Shown here in pieces: positions 36,276 through 45,396 of a stretch of DNA of 64,000 nt (position 1 is its first letter; each line of letters starts with the position of its first letter). The notes beneath the pieces were generated by a model that was not told the DNA's origin, made no database searches, and saw only the letters and a program-made list of their open reading frames with translations. The stretch is taken from NCBI RefSeq assembly GCF_001683795.1, contig NZ_LIGX01000021.1:1-64000 (forward strand), written 5' to 3'. This DNA is from Neoakkermansia glycaniphila (lineage in GTDB: Bacteria > Verrucomicrobiota > Verrucomicrobiia > Verrucomicrobiales > Akkermansiaceae). A program made the translations under genes and the position numbers.

Positions 36276-37631
36276 ATGCTGACCGTCTCCCAAATCGAAG
36301 CGGCCTACCCGCCGCAGGGCCTCTTCCCCCGCAGCGCGGAACGGACGGAAGACCTCCTTGATGCCGATGCCCCATCCACCGGCTACCGGCACTTCCCGTG
36401 GCTCCTCTCCCCCGCGCCGCTGGAACTGGAAAAACCGCTCATCCGGCAACTGCAGGGCCTCGGCCACATCCTCGCCAAATTCCAGGATGCCTGCCACGAA
36501 CTCTACCACCGCTCCGCCGCTGGCGAAACACACCCGTGGATTGCAAAAATGCTCGACGCCGGCAAACCCGACTGGCTCGTCGCCGCCCAGCGAAGCCGCC
36601 GCCTCCGCCAAACCGCGCCCCGCATCATCCGGCCCGACCTCATGCTCACCGACGGCGGCTTCGCCATCACCGAACTCGACAGCGTCCCCGGAGGCCAGGG
36701 CATCACCGCATGGCTCTCCGCCCTCTATGCCGGAGACGGCTACTCCATCCTCGGCGGAGCCACGGGCATGATCGACGGCTTCCGCGCAGCCCACCCCGGA
36801 GGAGCCCACTTCCTCATATCCGAAGAATCCTCCGACTACCTGCCGGAAACGAACCTCTTTGCCGCCATGCTCGGCGATGGCTACACCGTCGGCCGGGCGG
36901 AAACCGCCGATGCTGCCGCCCTTCAGGGAAAAACCGTCTACCGCTTCTTCGAACTCTTCGACACCGACAACATCCCCCCCTCACGCGACCTCATCGACCA
37001 CGCCGCACAGGGCAGACTCAGCCTCTCGCCGCCGCCCATCCAGCACCTTGAGGAAAAAGCATGGCTCGCCCTCTTCCACATGCCCGGCCTCCAGTCCACC
37101 TGGAAAACCCTCCTGCGAGGATCCCACTACGACCGCCTCCGGGAAATCATCCCGCACGGCTGGCTGCTCGACCCCGCCCCCCTGCCCGAACAGGCGGCCC
37201 TCCCGTGGCTCAACCTCCACTCATGGATGGAAGTCGCCCGGCTCAGCCAAAAAGAACGCCGCCTCGTCCTCAAAATCTCCGGCTTCGACCCCACCTCATG
37301 GGGAGGGCGCGGCGTCCACATCGGCCACGACATGCCATCCCCGGAATGGCAAGCCGCCATCGAAAGGGCGCTTGCCGACTACCCGGAAAAACTCTGGATC
37401 ATGCAGGAATTCCACCCGGGCCGCATCATCGAACACTGGCACTACAGGCAGGATGAAGGCGACCCGCGCGCCAGCCTCATGCCCGGCCGCGTCCGCCTGT
37501 GTCCCTACTACTACCGCCATGCGGACGGCAACACCGTCCTCGGCGGATGCCTCGCCACCATCGTCCCCGCCGACAAGAAAAAAATCCACGGCATGAGGGA
37601 TGCCATCCTCGTGCCTTGCACACCGGCCTGA
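36276..37631 (+). CDS. Unknown enzyme, possibly circularly permuted ATP-grasp
   Basis: This 451-residue cytoplasmic protein has motifs that recall circularly permuted ATP-grasp ligases. RPDLMLTDGG...ITELDSVPGGQG (about 119-143) resembles the acidic metal site, LVLKISGFDPTSWGGRGV (about 330-348) the Lys and Gly-rich loop, and LWIMQEFHPG (about 372-382) the adenine strand. If correct, it would join a carboxylate to an amine or thiol using ATP. Placement beside coaC makes a CoaB-like job tempting, but the motifs of CoaB are absent and this stays speculation. Two ATGs lie within 6 bases of each other at the start. Confidence 0.6.
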   Translation: MLTVSQIEAAYPPQGLFPRSAERTEDLLDADAPSTGYRHFPWLLSPAPLELEKPLIRQLQGLGHILAKFQDACHELYHRSAAGETHPWIAKMLDAGKPDWLVAAQRSRRLRQTAPRIIRPDLMLTDGGFAITELDSVPGGQGITAWLSALYAGDGYSILGGATGMIDGFRAAHPGGAHFLISEESSDYLPETNLFAAMLGDGYTVGRAETADAAALQGKTVYRFFELFDTDNIPPSRDLIDHAAQGRLSLSPPPIQHLEEKAWLALFHMPGLQSTWKTLLRGSHYDRLREIIPHGWLLDPAPLPEQAALPWLNLHSWMEVARLSQKERRLVLKISGFDPTSWGGRGVHIGHDMPSPEWQAAIERALADYPEKLWIMQEFHPGRIIEHWHYRQDEGDPRASLMPGRVRLCPYYYRHADGNTVLGGCLATIVPADKKKIHGMRDAILVPCTPA

Positions 37632-37644
37632 TTCATGTTATCCT
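37616..37644 (+). promoter_or_regulatory. ECF sigma gene promoter, leaderless arrangement
   Basis: TTGCAC (37616-37621), a 17-base spacer and TATCCT (37639-37644) stand 6 bases before the ATG at 37651. The -35 box overlaps the end of the upstream gene. Confidence 0.5.
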
Positions 37645-37650
37645 ACTGCT

Positions 37651-38325
37651 ATGTTTGACGATCCGGACACCGAATTTGAGCCCCCGAACGAAGAGCTCGA
37701 ACAATACGCCGACCGCACGCGCAAAAGCCTGATCGCCCGTCTTGAAAACTGGGAAGACCAGCGCAGCTGGGACGAATTCTACCGCACCTACTGGCGGCTC
37801 ATCTACACCGTCGCCCTCAAGGCAGGACTGCGCGAAGACGAAGCCTGGGACGTCGTCCAGGAAACCATCCTCTCCATCGCCAAGCAAAGCCGCAAACAAA
37901 TGTACGACCCCACACAGGGATCCTTCAAAATGTGGCTCTGGAACATGACCCGCTGGCGCATCAACGACCAGTTCCGACGCCGCAAAAAAGACACCTCCAT
38001 GCTCCTGAACAACGACATGGCGGGGGCCGAACACCCGCTGGAGCAAATACCCGACCAATCCGGCGAAAACTTCGAAAAAGTCTGGGACAAGGAATGGCAG
38101 AACAACCTCATGCAGGCTGCCCTTGCCCGCGTCAAAACGAAAGTCTCCCCGAAACAATACCAGATATTCGACTACAACGTCCTGCGCGGCATGAGCCCTG
38201 CCGAAATCAGGAAAAAACTCCGAATCTCCATCGCGCAGGTCTATCTGGCCAAACACCGCGTCGGCGGAGTCCTGAAAAAGGAACTCGAATACCTCAAGGC
38301 GCAAGGCGAAGACCCGGCGAGCTGA
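37651..38325 (+). CDS. ECF sigma factor (sigma-70 family)
   Basis: This 224-residue sigma factor has region 2 at about residues 33-100 (YRTYWRLIYTVALKAG, then EDEAWDVVQETILSIAKQ) and region 4 at about 155-205 (KVSPKQYQIFDYNVLRGMSP, then IRKKLRISIAQVYLAKHRV). The form, with a long acidic N-terminus and a WRLIY motif, resembles ECF factors common in Planctomycetes and Verrucomicrobia, where they often go with Ser/Thr kinases or large sensors. No anti-sigma gene is adjacent; the next gene is a beta-barrel protein. The upstream in-frame codon is excluded by the promoter position. Confidence 0.9.
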   Translation: MFDDPDTEFEPPNEELEQYADRTRKSLIARLENWEDQRSWDEFYRTYWRLIYTVALKAGLREDEAWDVVQETILSIAKQSRKQMYDPTQGSFKMWLWNMTRWRINDQFRRRKKDTSMLLNNDMAGAEHPLEQIPDQSGENFEKVWDKEWQNNLMQAALARVKTKVSPKQYQIFDYNVLRGMSPAEIRKKLRISIAQVYLAKHRVGGVLKKELEYLKAQGEDPAS

Positions 38326-38439
38326 ACGCACCGACTCGCCCCCCTTAACGGGCAACCATCCTTTTTCTAACATTTATACTGCCGCCGCTACCCAAAAAGA
38401 TACAGAAATGCTACAGTAGTGAATCACTCGGCACCCGCC

Positions 38440-39219
38440 ATGAACACCGCCCGCATTCTCACCATCGCAACCGCTCTGCTGGCAGGCACGGGCACAGGCC
38501 GTGCCTCGAACGCATCCACGGCAGTAAACGACCCCGTCTCCAACCGCTCATCCCACACCCCTTGCCCCTTCACGCGCATCTGCACGCCGGACCGGCTCGA
38601 CTACACCGTCGAAACCGTCTGGGGCAGCAAATACGAAGGCGAAGGCCTCAACCTCTGGGGAAGCAGCTACACCGCCATATCTATCGCGGCAGAATGCAAC
38701 GACCTCATCTTCAAAACATGGTACGGCGTCGCCGACTCGGCCAACCACGGAGAACTGAAATACAGACTCGAATACAAACGGGAAATCGGCCGCCTCACCA
38801 TCATGCCCTGGTACGAACACAGCTTCGTCTTCCCCGGCGACAGAGGCATTCCCCGCCCCGGCATCAAAATGGCATGGCATTTCAACGAAACCTTCTTCGC
38901 CGGGCCGGACGTATACTGGCAGGAAGTCAACGGACGCATGCTCGGCTACTACGCAGCATTCGCCGGAGCGCAATTCAAACCGGCTTCCAGCCTCCTGCTT
39001 GACACCACCCTGCGCTACGGATACAACGGAGGCTATGTCGGCGGCACCATACCCCGCGGATCCAACGCCCTCGACTACTACATCACCCTCACATGGAAAT
39101 ACGACGAACGCATCGAACTCGACCTTCACGCCAGCTACAGCCAGGCCCTCACCACCCTGCGCTCCCAGCACCGGGGCAACGACTTCTATTACGGAGCCAG
39201 AATTCGCATCAACTTCTGA
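38440..39219 (+). CDS. Predicted outer-membrane beta-barrel protein
   Basis: This 259-residue protein has a signal peptide (cleavage near GRASN, residue 23). The mature part has alternating aromatic and polar residues (for example LDYTVETVWGSKYEGEGLNLWG) and a C-terminal strand ending in Phe (YYGARIRINF), the usual barrel-assembly signal. About ten strands are suggested, so a small barrel. Function is unknown; it could be a porin-like or structural protein. It follows the ECF sigma gene by 114 bases and may belong to its regulon, but that is inference. Confidence 0.75.
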   Translation: MNTARILTIATALLAGTGTGRASNASTAVNDPVSNRSSHTPCPFTRICTPDRLDYTVETVWGSKYEGEGLNLWGSSYTAISIAAECNDLIFKTWYGVADSANHGELKYRLEYKREIGRLTIMPWYEHSFVFPGDRGIPRPGIKMAWHFNETFFAGPDVYWQEVNGRMLGYYAAFAGAQFKPASSLLLDTTLRYGYNGGYVGGTIPRGSNALDYYITLTWKYDERIELDLHASYSQALTTLRSQHRGNDFYYGARIRINF

Positions 39220-39235
39220 ACGGAACGGCCCACCA

Positions 39236-40255
39236 TCACCACAACATCCCCTGCGAACCGGAAGGCACGGGCGCACCGATCTTCTCGTAGGCGGAAGGCA
39301 TCGCCACACGGCCGCGCGGCGTACGCTTCATGAACCCCTGCATAATCAGGAACGGCTCATGCACATCCTCCAGAGTCGAAGCATCCTCACCGAGAGCCAC
39401 CGCCAGAGACGACAAACCGACCGGACCTCCGGCAAACTTGAAAATCAACGCCTCCAGCAGCCGCTTATCCATCTCGTCAAGCCCGTCTTCATCGATATCG
39501 ATCATCCCGAGCGCATCCTCGGCCACGGAAGCGGAAATCACCCCGTCCGCCTTCACCTGAGCGAAATCGCGCACCCAGCGCAACAGGGAATTCGCCACGC
39601 GCGGCGTACCGCGGGAACGCAAGGCAATCTCCTTCGCCCCCTCCTCCACAATCGGCACATCGAGCAACCCGGCTGAACGGTGAATAATCCGGCACAACTC
39701 CTCGGCCGAATAATAATCCAGCCTGTTCACCAACCCGAACCGGGAACGCAGCGGCCCCGTCAGCATCCCGGCGCGGGTCGTCGCCCCCACCAGCGTAAAC
39801 TTCGGCAAATTCAACTGAATCGACCGCGCATTCGGCCCCTGGTCGATAATAATATCAAGGCGGAAATCCTCCATCGCCGGATACAGATACTCCTCAATCG
39901 CCGGATGCAGGCGATGAATCTCATCAATAAACAGCACATCCCCCTTCTCCACGCTCGTCAGAATCCCGGCCAGATCGCCGGCCTTCTCGATCTGCGGCCC
40001 CGAAGTCGTATGAATACGCCGCCCCACCGCATTGGCGATAATATTGGCCAGCGTCGTCTTCCCCAGCCCGGGAGGACCGCTCAGCAGCACATGGTCCAGC
40101 ACATCGCCACGCTGGCGGGCAGCCTCCACCATCAGCAGCAACCGCTCCTTGATCTTCTCCTGCCCGCAAAACTCGCTGAACGCCGGGGGGCGGAGAGAAA
40201 GATCGAAACTCGTCACCGGAGCTTCCGTCGCCTGAGAGTAATAGGATTCGCCCAT
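39236..40255 (-). CDS. ruvB: Holliday junction branch-migration helicase RuvB
   Basis: RuvB is the hexameric AAA+ motor that drives branch migration with RuvA. The 339-residue length is normal. Walker [10 protein letters not shown] occupies 60-68, Walker B appears as LFIDEIHRL near 108-116, sensor 1 as VGATTRAG, and the winged-helix domain fills the C-terminal 75 residues. Upstream on the minus strand an AAGGA sits 8 bases before the ATG, one of the few good Shine-Dalgarno sequences here, with TTGACC and TATAGA further up. ruvA and ruvC are not in the window. Confidence 0.97.
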   Translation of the reverse strand: MGESYYSQATEAPVTSFDLSLRPPAFSEFCGQEKIKERLLLMVEAARQRGDVLDHVLLSGPPGLGKTTLANIIANAVGRRIHTTSGPQIEKAGDLAGILTSVEKGDVLFIDEIHRLHPAIEEYLYPAMEDFRLDIIIDQGPNARSIQLNLPKFTLVGATTRAGMLTGPLRSRFGLVNRLDYYSAEELCRIIHRSAGLLDVPIVEEGAKEIALRSRGTPRVANSLLRWVRDFAQVKADGVISASVAEDALGMIDIDEDGLDEMDKRLLEALIFKFAGGPVGLSSLAVALGEDASTLEDVHEPFLIMQGFMKRTPRGRVAMPSAYEKIGAPVPSGSQGMLW

Positions 40256-40433
40256 ATTCGCCGTCCTTTCTATAGAAAAGGCCGCCCGAGGTCAAGCGCG
40301 GGAAACGTCAGGCTGCCCGTACACGCTGCGAGAACCCCGCGAACGCACGGCGAACCAGCCCTTTATCCCGGACAGACGGAAAAATATACTTGCCAACATT
40401 GCCGCCCGTATGCTAAACACTTCTTGTATTGTC

Positions 40434-41819
40434 ATGAACATTCAACCCAAAATCACACCCGTACTCGACCCGGGCTTCGTACCGGCCGTTCTCTGGAACC
40501 AGGCATTCGAAGCGAAAGTCGCAGCCGAACTCGCCTCTCATCAAGTGGACATTGCGTTGACCCGTGTCGATGGCACCTGCTTCCGCTGGTCCGGAAAAAT
40601 CCTTCCCCAGACGGGTGAAAACGTCGCTCTCAACAACCGCTACATCGAACGCATCGTCAAATTCCTCCTCTGGCAGAAAGGCGGCAACATCATCCTCGTC
40701 GCCGGGGACGACGCCATCGCCGACATGCTCGCCTCGCAATATTGCGAAGGCGGAGCCCGCGAATTCGACTGGGACTTCATCGGCAAAAAAATCTACGGCG
40801 CACCGATCACCGTCCAAAAAACCACGGTCGACGCCCTTCCTCCCGAATACTCCGGATCGATGACTCTGGGCCGCAACCTCGACGGCTACCGCATCGGCTT
40901 CGACCTCGGCGGTTCCGACCGCAAATGCGCCGCCGTCGTCAACGGTGAAGTCGTCTACTCCGAAGAAGTCGTCTGGGACCCCTACTTCCAGAAAGACCCG
41001 CAATACCACATCGACGGCATTCAGGACTCCCTCGAACGCGCCGCCGCCCACCTTCCCCGCGTCGATGCCATCGGCGGCTCCTCCGCCGGCGTCATCATCA
41101 ACAGCGAAGTCCGCACCTCCTCCCTCTTCCGCGGCGTCAGCCAGGAAGACATCGAAAAAACCCTCGGCAAAGTCTTCCGTACCCTCCAGAAGGAAAAGTG
41201 GAACAACATACCCTTCGAAGTCGTCAATGACGGCGAAGTCACCGCTCTCGCCGGAGCCATGGGCATGAACGACAACGCCGTCCTCGGCGTCGCCATGGGC
41301 ACCTCCGAAGCCGCCGGCTACGTCGATCCCGAAGGCCACATCAAACCCTGGCTCAACGAACTCGCTTTCGCCCCTGTGGACTACTCGTCCGAAGGCGGCA
41401 TCGACGAATGGTCCAAGGACATGGGCGTGGGAGCCCTCTACTTCTCCCAGCAGGCCGTTGCCCGCCTCGCCCCGCGCGCCGGATTCGACTTCGGCTCCAT
41501 GCCCTTCCCGGAACAGCTCAAGAAAGTACAGGCTGCCATGGCCGAAGGCGACGAACGCGCACGCAAGATCTACGAAACGATCGGCGTACACTTCGGCTAC
41601 GCCATCGCGCACTACGCCACCTTCTACGACATCCGCAACCTCCTCTTCCTCGGCCGCGTAGCCTCCGGAGACGGCGGACAGATCATCATCGACCAGGCCG
41701 AAGAAGTCCTTCGCACCGAATTCCCCGATCTCAAGATCGCCCTTCGCGTGCCGGATGAAAAGACCAAGCGCCACGGCCAGGCAGTAGCCGCCGCATCGCT
41801 GCCCAAGGTCGTCAAGTAA
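40434..41819 (+). CDS. ROK-family sugar kinase-like protein with an N-terminal extension
   Basis: In this 461-residue protein the ASKHA/ROK fold begins only at about residue 143 (YRIGFDLGGSDRKCAAVV, phosphate 1). It continues with GGSSAGVII, the catalytic-Asp motif VVNDGEVTALAG and a C-terminal adenosine loop (LLFLGRVASGDGG). The first 140 residues are an unassigned domain. The ROK zinc motif is not visible. A sugar or amino-sugar kinase role is likely but the substrate is unknown. A strong terminator follows the stop (41836-41869). It is upstream of the kinase and glycan-enzyme genes. Confidence 0.8.
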   Translation: MNIQPKITPVLDPGFVPAVLWNQAFEAKVAAELASHQVDIALTRVDGTCFRWSGKILPQTGENVALNNRYIERIVKFLLWQKGGNIILVAGDDAIADMLASQYCEGGAREFDWDFIGKKIYGAPITVQKTTVDALPPEYSGSMTLGRNLDGYRIGFDLGGSDRKCAAVVNGEVVYSEEVVWDPYFQKDPQYHIDGIQDSLERAAAHLPRVDAIGGSSAGVIINSEVRTSSLFRGVSQEDIEKTLGKVFRTLQKEKWNNIPFEVVNDGEVTALAGAMGMNDNAVLGVAMGTSEAAGYVDPEGHIKPWLNELAFAPVDYSSEGGIDEWSKDMGVGALYFSQQAVARLAPRAGFDFGSMPFPEQLKKVQAAMAEGDERARKIYETIGVHFGYAIAHYATFYDIRNLLFLGRVASGDGGQIIIDQAEEVLRTEFPDLKIALRVPDEKTKRHGQAVAAASLPKVVK

Positions 41820-41835
41820 AACACCGAATTCACAC

Positions 41836-41869
41836 AGCGGGGAGGATGGACGACACCTCCCCGCTTTTT
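41836..41869 (+). terminator. Rho-independent terminator
   Basis: Perfect 10-base stem AGCGGGGAGG / CCTCCCCGCT (41836-41845, 41856-41865) with a 10-base loop and a run of five T residues. Confidence 0.9.
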
Positions 41870-41894
41870 GTTTCAAGCCATCACGCTTCCTGCC

Positions 41895-44297
41895 ATGATT
41901 CAACCGAGCGACATCTACACCTGCCCCGATTGCGGCTCTCCCATGGACATCGGCCAACTCAGCCCCTTCTCCCTGGCGCAATGCCCCACGTGCAAATCCC
42001 TGCACAGAGTCCACACCCGGCTGGGCGTCTATGAAATCACGGACAAACTCGGCGTCGGAGGCATGAGCATCGTCTTCCGGGCCACGGACATGGTACTGGG
42101 ACGCGAGGTTGCCCTCAAAATCCTCAACGAAACCTACTACGACAAACCCGAACGGGTCGCGCGATTCGAAAAGGAATCCGCCCTCATGGCGAAAGTCCAC
42201 CATCCCAACGTCGTCAACATCTACTCCATCGGGCAGGCGCTCAACCACCTGTACATCGCCATGGAACTCATATCGGGCACCGACATCGAAACCATGATCG
42301 GCCAGCGTAGGCAAATCCCCGAAGCGGAAACGCTCGACATCGCCCTGCAGGTTGCGGAAGGACTGCAAGCCGCCCAAAAAGCCGGATTGCTGCACCGCGA
42401 CATGAAACCGGCCAACATCCTGATCACCCCCAAGGGACAGGCAAAAATCGTCGACTTCGGCCTCGCCCTCCTCCAATCCGATCAGGACACGGAAAAAGAA
42501 ATCTGGGTCACCCCCTTCTACGCACCGCCCGAAACCCTCAACCGCTCCAAGGAAGACTTCCGGTCGGACATCTACGCGCTCGGCGTCACCATGTTCCACA
42601 TGCTCGTGGGCAAACCGCCCATCGCCTCCGGCATCAACTCCGTCAGAAAACTCCTCGAAATCAAGAAAAAACTGCCGAAAATCCAGCAGCTGGCGCCGGA
42701 ACTCTCCAAAGCGACATGCGACCTCATCAACCGCATGATGGCATTCTCCATGGCGCGCCGCCCGCAAAGCTACCAGGCACTCATCGACGACATCAACGAA
42801 GCCCGCGCCATCTGCGACGCACAGGCCAACGGGGACCGGAAAAGCATGCGCGCCCTCTACTTCCGCCGCTACAAAAGAAAACAATCCAAATACCTTCTTC
42901 TCGGAGGCATTGCGCTCGTCCTCATCATCCTGACCGTCATACTCCTCCTGCCGGGCCGCAACCCGGAACCAGCCGCGCCCAAAACGGCCGCCACCTCGTC
43001 CGCGCCCACCGTACACCATCAGGAAACTCCGCTGAACGCACCGGAAACCGCCCTCCTCTACGGAGATTTCGGCAAAGCGGCCAAAGCCTACGAAGAAGTA
43101 TTCCTGAACAATCAGGACGACACCGCACTCAGCGCATGGTGCGCCATGAACGCCTGCCTCTGCAAATGGATATCCGGACCGGGCAACAACCTTCAGGAAG
43201 GACTCGACCTGCTCCAGCAACTCGAAACCGTGCCGCTCATCAGACAGTCACCCCGGGAAAGCACTCGCTACATCATCACCCTGCGCGATTCCCTTCTGGA
43301 CAAAAACTGGCTGCAGAAAACAGCCAAAATACCCGGCACCGACCGAATCAAACTCCGCGCGGCCGCCAACCTCGCGATCGGCCTGCGCCACCTGAACAGC
43401 AAACATCTCGAACAGGCGCTGCGCTCGCTGAAAGAAGCGCAGCAGGCATATATCGAAGAAAGCGAACCGCCCTACAAAGGCTACCTCAAACCCATCGGCC
43501 TCTGCATCGCCGACCTCGAAAACTTCGAGAAATTCCGCACCATGCCGGAAACCACCGCCACGGAACGCAAACAGAAAATCCAGAAAGGAAACGAACTGGC
43601 GCAAAACCGGAACAACCGCTACTTCCAATCGCCTTACCGCGACCATCTCGTCAACATCCTCCACGACGAATCCACGAGGCTGACTACGACCGACAAACCC
43701 TCCAACGAGCAGGAAACGGGCGTACAAGAAAGCGGCTACCGCAATATCCTGAAAAAAGGATCAGCCCAGCTGGACAAAAACCGCTTTCGTCAGGCAAGCA
43801 ACCTCTTCTATGCCGACCGCGACAACTTCTCCGACCTCTCGGCGGAATACAAAGCGCTGTCCACCTACGCGGCCGCAGCGGAAATCGCGGACACCTACCT
43901 TCGGGCTACGAGCAAACGGCTCGCTGCATCCGCACTGCCGTCAAGCTACCCGGTCACCGACCGTAAAGGCAAAAAATACACGATCACGGGCTATGCGGAC
44001 AACCGCCTCACCGCAGACAACGATCAAGGCGAACCCGCCACGCTTGATTGGAGCGACCTCTCGGACGAATCCCTGATCCATCTCTTCAAAGCCGTCATGC
44101 AGGACAAACCGGGCATCGACTCCGACAACAGCCGGAAACGCCATCAGGCACAGGTCGCCCAGGCCGCAGACGAATTCCTCGCCATCCTCCAATTGCTCAG
44201 AAACACAGGCAAAACCGCAACCATGCCTATCCTGCCAGCCCAAAGCTCGCAGCTCTTCCAAAGCATCTGGAACGAATGGAAACCCACTCTTCATTAA
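41895..44297 (+). CDS. Membrane Ser/Thr protein kinase with N-terminal zinc ribbon
   Basis: This 800-residue protein has, in order: two CxxC knuckles (CPDCGSP, CPTCKSL; residues 10-36), a Hanks-type kinase domain (about 48-305), a membrane helix (about 333-354) and a 440-residue C-terminal region outside the cytoplasm. Kinase residues are intact: LGVGGMSIVF, Lys75, HRDMKPANI with Asp169, and DFG with Asp187; the APE motif reads APPE. The outer part is helical with TPR-like spacing and no clear ligand-binding domain. The zinc ribbon ahead of the kinase is unusual in bacteria. The polysaccharide-lyase gene follows after 21 bases, and could be under its control. Confidence 0.9.
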   Translation: MIQPSDIYTCPDCGSPMDIGQLSPFSLAQCPTCKSLHRVHTRLGVYEITDKLGVGGMSIVFRATDMVLGREVALKILNETYYDKPERVARFEKESALMAKVHHPNVVNIYSIGQALNHLYIAMELISGTDIETMIGQRRQIPEAETLDIALQVAEGLQAAQKAGLLHRDMKPANILITPKGQAKIVDFGLALLQSDQDTEKEIWVTPFYAPPETLNRSKEDFRSDIYALGVTMFHMLVGKPPIASGINSVRKLLEIKKKLPKIQQLAPELSKATCDLINRMMAFSMARRPQSYQALIDDINEARAICDAQANGDRKSMRALYFRRYKRKQSKYLLLGGIALVLIILTVILLLPGRNPEPAAPKTAATSSAPTVHHQETPLNAPETALLYGDFGKAAKAYEEVFLNNQDDTALSAWCAMNACLCKWISGPGNNLQEGLDLLQQLETVPLIRQSPRESTRYIITLRDSLLDKNWLQKTAKIPGTDRIKLRAAANLAIGLRHLNSKHLEQALRSLKEAQQAYIEESEPPYKGYLKPIGLCIADLENFEKFRTMPETTATERKQKIQKGNELAQNRNNRYFQSPYRDHLVNILHDESTRLTTTDKPSNEQETGVQESGYRNILKKGSAQLDKNRFRQASNLFYADRDNFSDLSAEYKALSTYAAAAEIADTYLRATSKRLAASALPSSYPVTDRKGKKYTITGYADNRLTADNDQGEPATLDWSDLSDESLIHLFKAVMQDKPGIDSDNSRKRHQAQVAQAADEFLAILQLLRNTGKTATMPILPAQSSQLFQSIWNEWKPTLH

Positions 44298-44318
44298 CAG
44301 TCAATCCCTGATAAAACC

Positions 44319-45386
44319 ATGACTTCCGCGATACCGCTTCTATTCCTCCTACCGGCAGCCTCCTTGCATGCAGCCGCACCGAAGCCCCAGCCTTCGGCAC
44401 AGGAACAGGCGCTCACCGTTCCCATACGCGGACTCAACGAAAAACGCCTCATCCTCCCCGGCGTCAAAGCCGCCGCTAATGAATACGTCAGCTACGCCAT
44501 CTACTACTGGCCCGACCCTGCGAAACCCGGCGATCCCTACCGCGTCATCGACGGCAAAAAAAACGCAGAACTCATGGAAAGCGGAGACCTGCAACGTCTC
44601 GCCGACATGCTGCGCAACGTCCGCATACTGGGCGATGCCTACGCCAAAACGCACGACAAACGCTACGCCGTCCGTGCGGGGCAATGGCTCCGCCACTGGT
44701 TCGTCAACCCCAAAACTAAAATGCAGCCTCATCTGGCATACAGCCAGATACGCCCGGGACACGAAACCAGCGGCCTCGGCGGAGGCATCATCGACATGGC
44801 CAACCTGCCGGACACCCTCCGGGCCATCTCCGGACTGCGCCGCTCCCCTGCTCTCACGCAAAAAGAATGGACCGCCGTCGATGCATGGCTGCGCGACTAC
44901 GGCCGCTGGCTGGCTGACAGCCCGGCAGGCCAGCATGAACGAAAAACATCCAACAACCACTTCCTCTACTACATGGCCCAGCGTGCCGCCATCGCCAGCT
45001 ACCTCGGCGACACCGCTTCCGCCCGCACCTGCCTCGAAGAAGCCCGCTCCCGCATGGGCGACCACATCGCCCAGGACGGCAGCCAGCCGCATGAAACCAA
45101 ACGAGCCAAGGGTGGCTCCTACAGCATCTATGCCCTGAAAGCATGGTTCCTACTCGCCGAGCTTGGGGAAAAAAACGGAGTGAACTACTGGAACTACCAT
45201 GCACCCAACGGTGCATCCCTCGCCAAAGCGTACGCCTTTCTCTACGCCATGGCTCAGGAGGAAAAACGGAACTCTTCCGCCAACGCACCTCAAATCTCCG
45301 ACTCTTCGCTCAAAACCATGGGCAGAACACTCTCCTCCAAACTTGCCCCGAATTCTCCTGATAGAACACTGCTTCCGGCAACGTAA
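44319..45386 (+). CDS. Secreted alginate-lyase-family polysaccharide lyase
   Basis: This 355-residue protein has a signal peptide ending near SLHAAA. The family pattern of the alginate lyase (alpha/alpha barrel) fold is clear: YYWPDPAKPGDPY...DGKKNAELM at about 65-88, the catalytic region TSNNHFLYY with His214, and QPHETKRAKGGSYSIYAL (about 255-272) with the Tyr acid. Typical members have NNHG; here NNHF. In a gut-type bacterium a uronate-containing host or dietary glycan is as likely as alginate. It sits between the kinase and the sulfatase, suggesting sulfated uronate-rich substrates. Confidence 0.8.
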   Translation: MTSAIPLLFLLPAASLHAAAPKPQPSAQEQALTVPIRGLNEKRLILPGVKAAANEYVSYAIYYWPDPAKPGDPYRVIDGKKNAELMESGDLQRLADMLRNVRILGDAYAKTHDKRYAVRAGQWLRHWFVNPKTKMQPHLAYSQIRPGHETSGLGGGIIDMANLPDTLRAISGLRRSPALTQKEWTAVDAWLRDYGRWLADSPAGQHERKTSNNHFLYYMAQRAAIASYLGDTASARTCLEEARSRMGDHIAQDGSQPHETKRAKGGSYSIYALKAWFLLAELGEKNGVNYWNYHAPNGASLAKAYAFLYAMAQEEKRNSSANAPQISDSSLKTMGRTLSSKLAPNSPDRTLLPAT

Positions 45387-45396
45387 ATATTGAAAT

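Noticed and set aside
40413..43220. Very long open frames antisense to real genes (here and at 51899-55618, 14977-17529, 33421-35739)
   Set aside because: They mirror the third-position GC bias of the true genes on the other strand, show no recognisable domain, and their composition (runs of Gly/Val/Asp or His/Arg) is typical of shadows.
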